Positions 30,547 through 37,354 of a DNA stretch of 37,354 nt are shown piece after piece. The stretch is taken from positions 1 through 37,354 of IMG/VR virus record IMGVR_UViG_3300036770_005606, one strand, 5' to 3'. Both the position numbers and the translations under genes were made by a program. The stretch's first letter is position 1; the number at the start of each line of letters is the position of its first letter. Below the pieces are notes generated by a model. It searched no databases. It was not told where the DNA came from and saw nothing but the letters and a program-made list of their open reading frames with translations. Origin of the DNA: a virus.

Positions 30547-30581
30547 CGAATTTCTCCGAAAGCAGTCTGAAAAGTAAGGAC
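30547..30581 (-). promoter_or_regulatory. Promoter-like motif copy 9 (GTCCTTACTTT, N16, weak GAAATTCG)
   Basis: Minus strand GTCCTTACTTT is identical to copy 7; 16 bases later GAAATTCG is a poor -7 box. It lies 19 bases upstream of the helicase ATG. Confidence 0.4.
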
Positions 30582-30719
30582 AGCCACCGGCGAAATGCGA
30601 GCAGGTGTGTGTGTAGTAAGGCACGGCCAAGCCTGTTTGAATGCAGGCATTGTGTGCTTATTTCTGCTAAGTATGTGTAGTGTATTTGCTCGTCCTGAGC
30701 CTGGAAGTTTTCTAAAAGT

Positions 30720-30740
30720 GAGGGGAGACAAGCTCCCCTC
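30720..30740 (-). terminator. Hairpin terminator after the membrane-protein gene
   Basis: Perfect 8-bp stem GAGGGGAG, loop of 5, CTCCCCTC, followed on the minus strand by ACTTTTAG. The T-tract is short, so termination may be partial. Confidence 0.65.
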
Positions 30741-30774
30741 TCGTGTTTGTTGTTAGTGCTTGCGAAAATGAGCC

Positions 30775-32118
30775 TCAGGCATCGCCTGTCATTTGAAGGT
30801 ATCGGTCATGTGTTTCGATGATGCGAATTTTCATTTCGTGTGATATTTCAGCCTTGTTCTGCAACACCATGATGGCGGCGAAATCCTCCTTGATGTTCTT
30901 CAGAATGGTCTCAGCCAATCCCCCACCTTTGCCCCGGTGCTGCCATTTGTAGAAATATTGTTTTATTCGTCTCAGCTTCTCGGCAATCTCCCGTTCAGGG
31001 TCTGTCACCACCTCTCTAACCACTGTAACAGAAGCTGTGACAGGCTCCGCTGTCACAGGCGTAACAGCTGTGTTCACAACTGTTACAGGTGTTTCAGCGA
31101 TAGCTGTCACAGGCTTCGTCACAGCGTCAATTGACTTCTCTCGATTGCCTGGTAGGCGGAATCCAATCCGATTATCCGAAAAGGGTAGGGACTGTCCGCG
31201 CTCCGTGTAGGGGTTTGAAGGAATCGCCTGCTTTCCGGGTTGTTTGGGCGAGACCCGATGCGTAGCTCCTTCCTGTGAATTACCTACTTTGCCTTTGTTG
31301 TGTTCATAGCTGATTCGCTCCAGCAGAGCGAGCAAAATGATCAGCAGGATGGTGGCATATTCAGCAATGCCGCCGTATGCCGCCAACTGCTGGGAGCTGG
31401 CCGTTATTTCATTCTGCGAGAGCTGTCGCTTTGCCTCAAAGTCCTGCCTGGCGGTGCTCATCAACTCGTCTTTTTGGCGGAGCAGCGTTTGCTTTGTGGT
31501 CTCTGCCTGCCGCATCGCAGACAGGCCCTCGGTAGTTGGCCGGCCACGCCAGGTGCTTTTCTGCGCCTTTGCTGACATTACCTCCGCAGCGGCTATTTGT
31601 TTGTCTAGTTCAGCTATGCCAGGGGGAGGGGAGAAGGTTTCATGTGTGAGGAGCTGTTCCTGTCGCAGCATCATATTCACAGCCGCGACAGACTTTGTGC
31701 TGATTTCGATGGAGAGCCAGAAGGCCCCGGTCACTATCAGCATTATAATGCTGCTGAAAATTAGCTTTGTGAAGCTGCTCCAGCAGGCGCCCGAACTAAT
31801 GCTGCGGGCAACTCGAAGGCCGAAATAGACCTTGGTTATTTCGATTACCAGGAACCACAAAAGGCTGCCCAGGATGGCAGCCGCACCAAGTCCAAAAGCC
31901 GACTTGAAGATGTGGTAGTGGTAGTACCCGCCAAAGGCCAGGGTGACAAAGACAGCCAGCCCCAGCATGATGCGGGTGGGTAGCAGGAAATCGTCATACA
32001 CCTGGTCAGGATTGTCGAGGTAAGCGGTGCGCACCATGGCGTTTTCCTTAGAGTTCATTTTCTGCCAGAAATCGCCCAGTTGCCTGAACACGTTTGATTT
32101 GTCATTTTTTTGAAGCAT
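30775..32118 (-). CDS. Four-helix membrane protein with coiled coil and PVTA repeat linker
   Basis: 447 aa. Transmembrane segments lie at about residues 49-67, 74-97, 116-137 and 249-268, with a coiled coil between the third and fourth (about 165-245). The cytoplasmic part has a Val/Pro/Thr repeat linker (KPVTAIAETPVTVVNTAVTPVTAEPVTASVTVV, about 335-370) and a basic helical C-terminal domain (EIAEKLRRIKQYFYKWQHRGKGGGLAETILKNIKEDF). The architecture resembles DUF4407-like membrane proteins of Bacteroidota, though I am not sure. It lies at the early end of the leftward genes. Superinfection exclusion or anchoring of replication to the membrane are guesses. Confidence 0.85.
   Translation of the reverse strand: MLQKNDKSNVFRQLGDFWQKMNSKENAMVRTAYLDNPDQVYDDFLLPTRIMLGLAVFVTLAFGGYYHYHIFKSAFGLGAAAILGSLLWFLVIEITKVYFGLRVARSISSGACWSSFTKLIFSSIIMLIVTGAFWLSIEISTKSVAAVNMMLRQEQLLTHETFSPPPGIAELDKQIAAAEVMSAKAQKSTWRGRPTTEGLSAMRQAETTKQTLLRQKDELMSTARQDFEAKRQLSQNEITASSQQLAAYGGIAEYATILLIILLALLERISYEHNKGKVGNSQEGATHRVSPKQPGKQAIPSNPYTERGQSLPFSDNRIGFRLPGNREKSIDAVTKPVTAIAETPVTVVNTAVTPVTAEPVTASVTVVREVVTDPEREIAEKLRRIKQYFYKWQHRGKGGGLAETILKNIKEDFAAIMVLQNKAEISHEMKIRIIETHDRYLQMTGDA
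31018..31130. repeat. Cluster of CTGTNACAG-type repeats inside the membrane-protein gene
   Basis: Within 110 bases the sequence repeats CTGTAACAG, CTGTGACAG, TGTCACAG, CTGTTACAG, TGTCACAG and close variants. They encode the PVTA-type linker. The same palindromic TGTNACA core appears at gene starts (27489-27514, 28347, 28601), so it may be more than codon repetition. Confidence 0.55.
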
Positions 32119-32338
32119 TTTTGCAAAAGTTTTAATGGTTTACCAACACAAGCGCGAAAACTGTCTGGGTTTTCGCGCTTTTTTTTTGCCCGTATCTCAA
32201 AAGCAGCTTAAAAACCGCGGGTCAGATGACCCGCGGCACTATGGATATATGAGAATGAGAAACACAACTTTCGTAGAAAAAGCCGCCGGGACACACACAC
32301 CCAAAACCCGGCGGCACATAGCATAATGTATGATGAAC
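32119..32338. other. 220-bp gap rich in hairpins
   Basis: No gene is visible. Three structures occur in a row: the plus-strand terminator at 32151-32187; a near-perfect palindrome CCGCGGGTCA-GA-TGACCCGCGG (32215-32236); and GCCGCCGGG (32282-32290) with CCCGGCGGC (32307-32315), 16-base loop. The start of the membrane-protein gene lies on the left and the end of the small HTH gene on the right. Confidence 0.7.
32151..32187 (+). terminator. Strong plus-strand intrinsic terminator without an obvious gene
   Basis: AGCGCGAAAAC (32151-32161), loop of 7, GTTTTCGCGCT (32169-32179), then nine T on the plus strand. No plus-strand gene ends near it. It would stop antisense transcription or end a small untranslated RNA. 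Confidence 0.88.
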
Positions 32339-32527
32339 TTAGCTTGAAACAGGATTGAGCAGCTCAGCCACCTCTTCGTCTTTGACATAGTTGGCGCGCT
32401 GGTCGGACAGAGGGAATTTATAGACCTTCAGCTTGCCAGCTTTTTGCAGCAAGTAGGCTTTCTGGTAGGAGATCCCTGTTTTTTCGAGGAATTCCTTGTA
32501 TGAGGTGTAGCCTAAAATTTTCTCCAT
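32339..32527 (-). CDS. Small HTH protein, excisionase- or Cro-like candidate
   Basis: 62 aa from ATG 32527 (MEKILGYTSYKEFLEKTGISYQKAYLLQKAGKLKVYKFPLSDQRANYVKDEEVAELLNPVSS). A longer in-frame ORF to 32575 adds an unlikely leader. The helix-turn-helix followed by a wing-like KVYKF and NYVKDEEVAELL matches the layout of AlpA/excisionase/MerR-type small DNA-binding proteins. It is transcribed away from the repressor gene across a shared 112-bp control region, the place of a Cro- or Xis-like antagonist. Confidence 0.8.
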   Translation of the reverse strand: MEKILGYTSYKEFLEKTGISYQKAYLLQKAGKLKVYKFPLSDQRANYVKDEEVAELLNPVSS

Positions 32528-32639
32528 AAATATTTTATTTACTATTATTGCATATTGTATAAAAACAGTTTGCAATATTAATGAATATTTATCAGAGTTG
32601 AAAAAATTTCATTACTTTTTTTAATAAATTCACTCAAAA
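32528..32639. promoter_or_regulatory. Divergent control region of the lysogeny switch
   Basis: A 112-bp, very A/T-rich gap separates the divergent starts of the small HTH gene and the repressor. It contains TTGCATATTG and TTTGCAATATT, partly inverted copies that could be operator half-sites, and TTTAATAAATT near the repressor. Operators are expected here but I cannot define them precisely. Confidence 0.5.
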
Positions 32640-33086
32640 TTGAAAAAGAACATAAACTTAGGACATAATATCAAGAAGATCAGAGAATTCTGGAGGTATA
32701 GTCAGGATGAGATGGCAAATCTTGTAGGCCAAAAATGTACTAGAGCAATGATAAGCTCTTTCGAGAATGCAGGAATCTTTCCGTCTGCTCAGATTTTGCT
32801 TCGAATTGAAGAAATATCAACCGTTCCTATATATAAACTAATCAAAGAGGATCTTAATCTTTCACAAATACCTATACAACCTATGGCAAATTACAGCACA
32901 CTTCAACACCAGGCCACTGGCACTAATGACTCTGAAGCAGTCAAAACTTACGATTCGATTCCCTCACGCTCAAAAAAAGAGCGAGGCACTACATCGCTGG
33001 ACATGGAAATAAGGATGGAACTACTTGAGGAACAAATGGAGGAAATGCGCGGAATTCTGCGCTTGATTTTGAAGCAAATGCAGTAA
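32640..33086 (+). CDS. XRE-family HTH repressor (probable lysogeny repressor)
   Basis: 148 aa. The start is TTG at 32640 (L/MKKNINLGHNIKKIREF); a stop codon lies five codons upstream in frame and no ATG is available, so TTG is forced. Residues ~8-66 are a helix-turn-helix of the Cro/CI type (IKKIREFWRYSQDEMANLVGQKCTRAMISSFENAG). The middle (80-115) is a Ser/Thr-rich linker. The C-terminus (EIRMELLEEQMEEMRGILRLILKQMQ) is a short coiled coil for dimerisation. It has no LexA/CI-type peptidase domain, so induction must work differently from lambda. Confidence 0.9.
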   Translation: MKKNINLGHNIKKIREFWRYSQDEMANLVGQKCTRAMISSFENAGIFPSAQILLRIEEISTVPIYKLIKEDLNLSQIPIQPMANYSTLQHQATGTNDSEAVKTYDSIPSRSKKERGTTSLDMEIRMELLEEQMEEMRGILRLILKQMQ

Positions 33087-33099
33087 AAATGGAGGCAAA

Positions 33100-33276
33100 A
33101 GCATAGACAAAAGCAATTGTCTATAAAATGGGAAAAGGTGTTGTAATAGGTTGAAATAGAAATTAATAGGAGGGTTCGGGAGTTCTCCCACCTTCGGCAC
33201 AAATTTTCACATTATTCTGTAAATCAACACCTTACAAAAATCTATAGACACCTTTTTCCCATGTTTTTGTCTATGT
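33100..33276. other. Candidate attP: tRNA-end-like core flanked by inverted arm sites
   Basis: The gap between repressor and integrase has matched arms. Left: CATAGACAAAA (33102-33112), TTGTCTATA (33118 on), ATGGGAAAAGGTGTTG (33128 on). Right, inverted: CAACACC (33225 on), CTATAGACA (33242 on), ACACCTTTTTCCCAT and TTTTTGTCTATG ending at 33275. Between them, around 33171-33202, GGGTTCGGGAGTTCTCCCAC followed by CTTCGGCACA looks like the 3' end of a tRNA gene. Core plus arm-type sites next to an integrase gene is the usual phage attP layout. Confidence 0.6.
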
Positions 33277-33289
33277 CGAAATTTGACCT

Positions 33290-34375
33290 ATGGCAAAAGC
33301 AAAAAAAAATTTGTACCTCTACGACGCCCAAAACGACCTGAACAAAAAATGGTTCGTTGCCTACTACGACGAGTACGGAAAAAGGCAGCGAGTGTACGGA
33401 GACATCAACAAGCACACAACACAGCAGGATAGGAGAGAGGCAGCCGCCCTGCTGATGCTCGAAATCCAAAGCAATCTACTCCCCCCACCACAACTACCCA
33501 ACCACGAACAAAGAGAGCAGCTATACTCCGCCCTGGAAGCCTACTCCAAGAAAGTCCGCCGAACTACCTATGTTGCCTACCGTTGGAAACTGAACGACTT
33601 GTTCGAGTACCTGGACGGAAGGCCAATCACCAAGAAATCACTTCAGGAATACTTCGAAAATGCAACTAACAAGCACAGCGTAACCACTGTGCACAACACT
33701 CGCATGATGATGAAGAGAGTGCTGGGACTTGCAAAGTTGGATCACCTGCTGGAGGATATTCACGTGAGAAAGGGACAGAAGCAACCGCTTCGCTACTTCC
33801 AGCCGCACCAGGTGAAACAAATAGTTGAGTATCTCGAGGTGCGTGACCCGAGGCTGCTGCTATGGGCGAAGTTCGTGTACTACTGCTTTCTGAGACCGCG
33901 CTCTGAGCTTCGATTTTTGCGGGTTTCAGACATCTACTTCGAGGAAAAAAAGATACTTGTGAGAGGAGAGTTTTTCAAACACGAGCCTGGCAGCCCCTTG
34001 CCTCCTGGAGCGAAGAATGGCAAGTCGCAATACGTAAGGATCCCGGATGCTTTTATGCCGGATCTCGAACACCTGAAGAGCCTGCCACCTGATTCCTGGG
34101 TTTTTGCCAACACCAAAGGCAAAGTGTTTGGCAAGAATCAACTTGGTGAAAAATTCCGCGCCGTATTGGACCACCTTGGCTATGGCCCGGAGTACCAGGT
34201 CTATTCCTTCAAACACACTGGCGCCGTGGCCTGCGTAAAGGCGGGTATCGGCCTGAAGGAGCTGCAGCTGCAACTCAGGCATCACTCGCTCGACCAGGTG
34301 AACGAATATCTGAGACAGCTGGGGGTGATGGATTTCGAGAATATTGGCAAAAACTTCCCAAAAATGGGGGCATAA
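33290..34375 (+). CDS. int: Tyrosine-recombinase integrase
   Basis: 361 aa. Residues ~1-65 are an arm-binding-like domain (NLYLYDAQNDLNKKWFVAYYDEYGKRQRVYGDIN), ~70-160 a SAM-like core-binding domain and ~165-350 the catalytic domain. Catalytic residues are Arg202 in CFLRPRSEL, His309 in SFKHTGA, Arg330/His332-333 in LRHHSLDQV and Tyr340 in NEYLRQLG. The usual second arginine (HxLR) position is occupied by Lys308, as I recall for many Bacteroidota phage integrases. It would integrate and, with an excisionase, excise the phage. Confidence 0.94.
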   Translation: MAKAKKNLYLYDAQNDLNKKWFVAYYDEYGKRQRVYGDINKHTTQQDRREAAALLMLEIQSNLLPPPQLPNHEQREQLYSALEAYSKKVRRTTYVAYRWKLNDLFEYLDGRPITKKSLQEYFENATNKHSVTTVHNTRMMMKRVLGLAKLDHLLEDIHVRKGQKQPLRYFQPHQVKQIVEYLEVRDPRLLLWAKFVYYCFLRPRSELRFLRVSDIYFEEKKILVRGEFFKHEPGSPLPPGAKNGKSQYVRIPDAFMPDLEHLKSLPPDSWVFANTKGKVFGKNQLGEKFRAVLDHLGYGPEYQVYSFKHTGAVACVKAGIGLKELQLQLRHHSLDQVNEYLRQLGVMDFENIGKNFPKMGA

Positions 34376-34403
34376 AAAAAGCCCCACCCATCATGGTGAG
34401 GCC
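34374..34403 (-). terminator. Terminator of the tape-measure unit
   Basis: Minus strand: GCCTCACC, ATGATG, GGTGGGGC (one G-T), then seven T. It lies 20 bases after the tape-measure stop and against the integrase stop, between convergent genes. Confidence 0.88.
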
Positions 34404-34422
34404 ATAAAACAAATGTTTAACA

Positions 34423-37119
34423 TCAAAGAAGTCTACCCTTGCTTACGCTCACCAGTTCATTCATTCGCTTTTGCATGGCCACCAGCGTGTTGTCGTCCAG
34501 TTGGACGCTTACACCGCGGGTAAGTAACTCGTTCAGCAGGCCCATGTTGCCATCCAGCATATTTTCAAGCCGGCCCGGATCGGCACCGGCGGTTTCAGCC
34601 GGCCCGGTGGCTGGGGGTGGGGTAGGGGCAAAGCCCCCATTTTGCATCTGCCGGTAGCTTACAATGTTGTCGATGGCGCGGACATGGTTCAGCACTTTCG
34701 GATTGCTAAGGTCGCGATGGCTAACATAGTATTCACGCCCGGCCTCGTTGGCCAGGATGTTGTTTGCAGTAAGCACCGGCCCAGGGTAGTCGAGCAGTCC
34801 GGTGGATGGCTGGCCAATCAAGCGAGCCATGTACAGGCGTTTGTCGTCGGCGCCACGCACCGTTGCATAGCCACCCATTTTGCGCTGTGGCACTGAGGCG
34901 CCTTTTATTAAGTTCCTCGCATTCGCGATGTTTGCCAGGATGCGCGCCAAGCCAGTGGCAAACTGAACTACACCGGCCGCGCCAAAGGTTACCGGGTTGG
35001 CTGGGTTGGCTTCGGAGGCACGGGTGAGGGAGGAGATGGCCGCCGCCGTATCAATGGCAATCTGTGCCAGCGTAAGGCCTTTTTGCAGTATTACGAATGC
35101 CCGGCTTTCATTGCCTGTCACATCTATCACGCCTTGTATCACGCTGCCGAGAGCGGTGAAGCTATCCTGCAAAATCTTTGCACGCTCAGCCTGGGACTTT
35201 GCCAAGGCGTCAATCTCTTTCTTTTCATAGTCTTTCAGCAGCTTGTCACGCTGCCGTCGGTAGGCTATTTCAAGGTCATTTGTGTCTATGCCATTTTGCC
35301 GCGCCAACTGGATCAAGTTTTCATAGTATGCTTCCAGGTCAAGCAATGCCTGATCCTGTTCACTTAACACCGTTTCTTTCAAGGCGTCGTTGATTTCTTG
35401 CTCTGCCTCCTTGCGCTGCGCTGCTTTTTCAAAGAATTTTTCAACCTCAAGGGCTGTCTTTTCATCCTGCTCCGCACCAATGCGAGCAAGTTCCTCCTGA
35501 AACATTGTCTCACGCTCAGTTTTCAAGGCATCAGCCTGTAGGCGCTCCAGCTCTATGCGCTGTGCAGTAGCATCCTTAGCTATCTCTTTGTTCTTGGAGG
35601 TTTCCAGTTCTTTCGCCAGGTCTATCTCATCCTGGTAGCGCTTACGGATAGCCTCCAGCCGCTTCTCATCTTCGCTCAGCTGAGCCACGCGATCCTCCTC
35701 TCGTATCTTTTCCATCTCCTTACGTAGTTTCTCTGCCTTTTGCTGCAGCGCCTTCAGTTCAGCTTGTTCCTGCTTCTGCCTGGCTGACTGTGCTTCTTCA
35801 GCAGCTTTCAGCTGAGCTTCTTTTTCAGCTGCTATCCGTGCAGCATCTTGACCAGTTAGACTTTGCAATTGCGTCTTTCCCTTTGTTTTTTCAGCAGCTT
35901 TCTCCGCATCGTTTAAACTATTAAGAAATTCCTGAATATCTATTTCTTGCAATTTCCAATCACGTTTAAGCAATTCAGACAGTCCGTTGAAGGTGCGGAC
36001 CATTGTATTGTAAAAATTTAAATACCCTACTGCTATAAGCTCCAAGGCGGGTGAGATGAATTTTACGAAGTCTGAAAAGACTTCAAAAACAGCCTTAGTC
36101 ACTTCCCATACATTTTTTAGATATACACCTAAAATATCAAGTGTAGCCTGTGCTTTTGTTCCGGCGCTATCGGAAGAGACTAAGCTTTTTACAAAGTCTG
36201 AAAAGGTTCCAATCAAAGGAGTTACTGCTGACAACAATCGTTCATATACAGGTATTAAAGCCACTGCCAGGCTTTCTTGTATGTCGTTAAATTTGGCAAA
36301 TAGCTCAGCTTGTTTACGCACAAGTTCATCGCTATTTTCAGCATAAGCAGCCTGTGCATCGGCAGATTTTTGAGTAATCAGTTCCAGGGTGACGGCTGCT
36401 TTGGCCTGCTCCAGCATTTGTCCGGTAAGATTCTTCATGCCTTTTTCAGCAAGGCGGGCCTGTACATCGGCCTCCGAAATAGAAATGCCGAGGGACTTCA
36501 TTTCTTCACGCTCTCCCAGCAGCGCCTTGGTCAGGATGGCAGATACCTCCTGTGCTGTTTTTTGGCCCCCGGTCCACTCGGAGAGGGCGCCTGAAAGATC
36601 AACCAGGTTAGTGGACAAAGCTGCTGCCTCCTGGCGCTGGAAGCCCATCGGGATCAGCAGGTCGGCAGCAGCAGTGGCAGCCTGAATGTAGGCGTTGGTG
36701 GTAAGGCCCATTGCGGCGGCATTGGCTTCTGCCTGCTCTGTGACCTGTGGCAGGGTGTCCTGAAAAACAGTTTCAGCTTTTTTGCCCAGCGTGTCCATTT
36801 CTACGCCGGTGCGAAACAGCTCCTTGCCATAAGCAATAATGGCATCAGCCGTGAAAGCGATGCCGGCAATTCCGAGGAAGTTAGTAGCACCGGCAGAGAT
36901 TTTTGCCCAGTTGCTTTCAACTTCCTTCATGCTGTTTTTATGCTTCTGAATCACGCCGTCAAGTTGCCGGATGCGGGCAATCTGATCGTTGTACTCCTCA
37001 GAGCCAATCACCATCCGGTTCAGCTCTCGCACCAGCTTTCGCTTTTCGTCGGTGACAGACTTAATGGTGGTGACAGCCTGCTGGCCGTTGATGAATATGC
37101 TGACTTGTCTGCGTGCCAT
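34423..37119 (-). CDS. Tape measure protein
   Basis: 898 aa. The N-terminus (MARRQVSIFINGQQAVTTIKSVTDEKRKLVRELNRM) and early hydrophobic block (FLGIAGIAFTADAIIAYG, about 80-98) fit phage tape measures. A helical domain (100-400) is followed by a very long coiled coil (about 415-660, rich in Glu, Lys, Ala). A hydrophobic Gly/Ala-rich stretch (FVILQKGLTLAQIAIDTAAAISSL and GAAGVVQFATGLARILANIA) comes next, then a C-terminal GGYATVRGADDKRLYMARLIG domain. It sets tail length and aids DNA entry. The moderate length suggests a short-to-medium non-contractile tail. Confidence 0.93.
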   Translation of the reverse strand: MARRQVSIFINGQQAVTTIKSVTDEKRKLVRELNRMVIGSEEYNDQIARIRQLDGVIQKHKNSMKEVESNWAKISAGATNFLGIAGIAFTADAIIAYGKELFRTGVEMDTLGKKAETVFQDTLPQVTEQAEANAAAMGLTTNAYIQAATAAADLLIPMGFQRQEAAALSTNLVDLSGALSEWTGGQKTAQEVSAILTKALLGEREEMKSLGISISEADVQARLAEKGMKNLTGQMLEQAKAAVTLELITQKSADAQAAYAENSDELVRKQAELFAKFNDIQESLAVALIPVYERLLSAVTPLIGTFSDFVKSLVSSDSAGTKAQATLDILGVYLKNVWEVTKAVFEVFSDFVKFISPALELIAVGYLNFYNTMVRTFNGLSELLKRDWKLQEIDIQEFLNSLNDAEKAAEKTKGKTQLQSLTGQDAARIAAEKEAQLKAAEEAQSARQKQEQAELKALQQKAEKLRKEMEKIREEDRVAQLSEDEKRLEAIRKRYQDEIDLAKELETSKNKEIAKDATAQRIELERLQADALKTERETMFQEELARIGAEQDEKTALEVEKFFEKAAQRKEAEQEINDALKETVLSEQDQALLDLEAYYENLIQLARQNGIDTNDLEIAYRRQRDKLLKDYEKKEIDALAKSQAERAKILQDSFTALGSVIQGVIDVTGNESRAFVILQKGLTLAQIAIDTAAAISSLTRASEANPANPVTFGAAGVVQFATGLARILANIANARNLIKGASVPQRKMGGYATVRGADDKRLYMARLIGQPSTGLLDYPGPVLTANNILANEAGREYYVSHRDLSNPKVLNHVRAIDNIVSYRQMQNGGFAPTPPPATGPAETAGADPGRLENMLDGNMGLLNELLTRGVSVQLDDNTLVAMQKRMNELVSVSKGRLL

Positions 37120-37127
37120 GTTGTATG

Positions 37128-37354
37128 TTATCTGAGTTGAAGTTGTGAGCGCAGATAGGCCTTCGCCATTTCGCGCTCGTCGGCCTGGAGTGCTTTTTCA
37201 AAGTCGCTCTGAACCCTGTTTTCGAATTCCCGCTGTGCGGCCATGTTGTCCACGACGCGAAGGCGGTTGCCTTCAGTTTTGTACTGCACATCCAGGATGC
37301 CAGGGATCTGCATTTTCAGCGTGCCGAGCATGATGTCGGCATAGTCGGATGCGA
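37128..37354 (-). CDS. Neck/tail protein upstream of tape measure, C-terminal part (continues at 536-1)
   Basis: This is the end of the 211-aa protein whose start is at 536 in this linearised window. Bases 37228-37354 repeat 1-127, so the unique part is 37128-37227. The C-terminus (NMAAQREFENRVQSDFEKALQADEREMAKAYLRSQLQLR) is a helical, charged tail. The stop is 8 bp before the tape-measure ATG, indicating close coupling. Any annotation starting the gene at the internal Met at 37331 is an artefact of the contig end. Confidence 0.85.
   Translation of the reverse strand, partial: ASDYADIMLGTLKMQIPGILDVQYKTEGNRLRVVDNMAAQREFENRVQSDFEKALQADEREMAKAYLRSQLQLR
37228..37354. repeat. Second copy of the 127-bp terminal repeat
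   Basis: Identical to bases 1-127; see the entry at 1-127. It should be removed once when the genome is circularised. Confidence 0.95.

Noticed and set aside
30345-30731. 128-aa minus-strand frame overlapping the helicase start
   Set aside because: It overlaps the well-supported helicase N-domain in another frame and crosses a terminator and the GTCCTT motif.

Overview
The window is a complete circular genome of a temperate tailed bacteriophage, or its excised prophage, that infects a member of the Bacteroidota. The first 127 bases are repeated exactly as the last 127 (1-127 = 37228-37354). This is what a closed circle assembled with a 127-mer looks like, so the true genome is about 37,227 bp. 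One gene (1-536 plus 37128-37354, minus strand) is cut only by the linearisation. The Bacteroidota assignment rests on TAnnTTTG promoter boxes, near absence of Shine-Dalgarno sequences with A/T-rich start regions, and the type of structural proteins.

Layout. Almost everything is on the minus strand, read from high to low coordinates. From 32.1 to 25 kb lie a four-helix membrane protein, a DnaB-type helicase, a 350-bp iteron-like repeat field and a run of small genes. From 25 to 20 kb is the head cassette: S49 protease with a possible nested scaffold, major capsid protein, small structural proteins and a secreted protein. From 20 to 8.8 kb are the terminase, tail and tail-fibre genes. From 8.6 to 5.1 kb are the endolysin, dUTPase, a serine recombinase, a conserved protein and a gap holding two tRNA-like elements. 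From 5 to 2.5 kb are a portal candidate and a connector-like protein. A secreted cargo gene (moron) with its own promoter and terminators follows at 1.8-2.4 kb. The tape measure and its upstream partner cross the contig ends. The plus strand carries a three-gene module (727-1750) behind a palindromic promoter, and the lysogeny block (32.6-34.4 kb): a HTH repressor and a tyrosine integrase with a candidate attP between them.

How it works together. The repressor and the small HTH protein diverge from a shared control region, as in a lysis-lysogeny switch. Integrase would act at the attP-like site. The helicase gene and the adjacent repeat field form a probable replication module. A shared motif (GTCCTT, about 23 bases, then a TAnnTTTG-like box) occurs in at least seven, perhaps nine, intergenic gaps, always in the direction of the minus-strand genes. 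It would coordinate replication, head, tail, portal and tape-measure transcription. Terminators commonly sit directly upstream of these motifs.

The most notable non-coding findings are the repeated promoter-like motif, the mirror-symmetric TGTTCAA repeat modules, the two tRNA-like elements and the attP candidate. All functional calls come from reading sequence and motifs; no database search was run.
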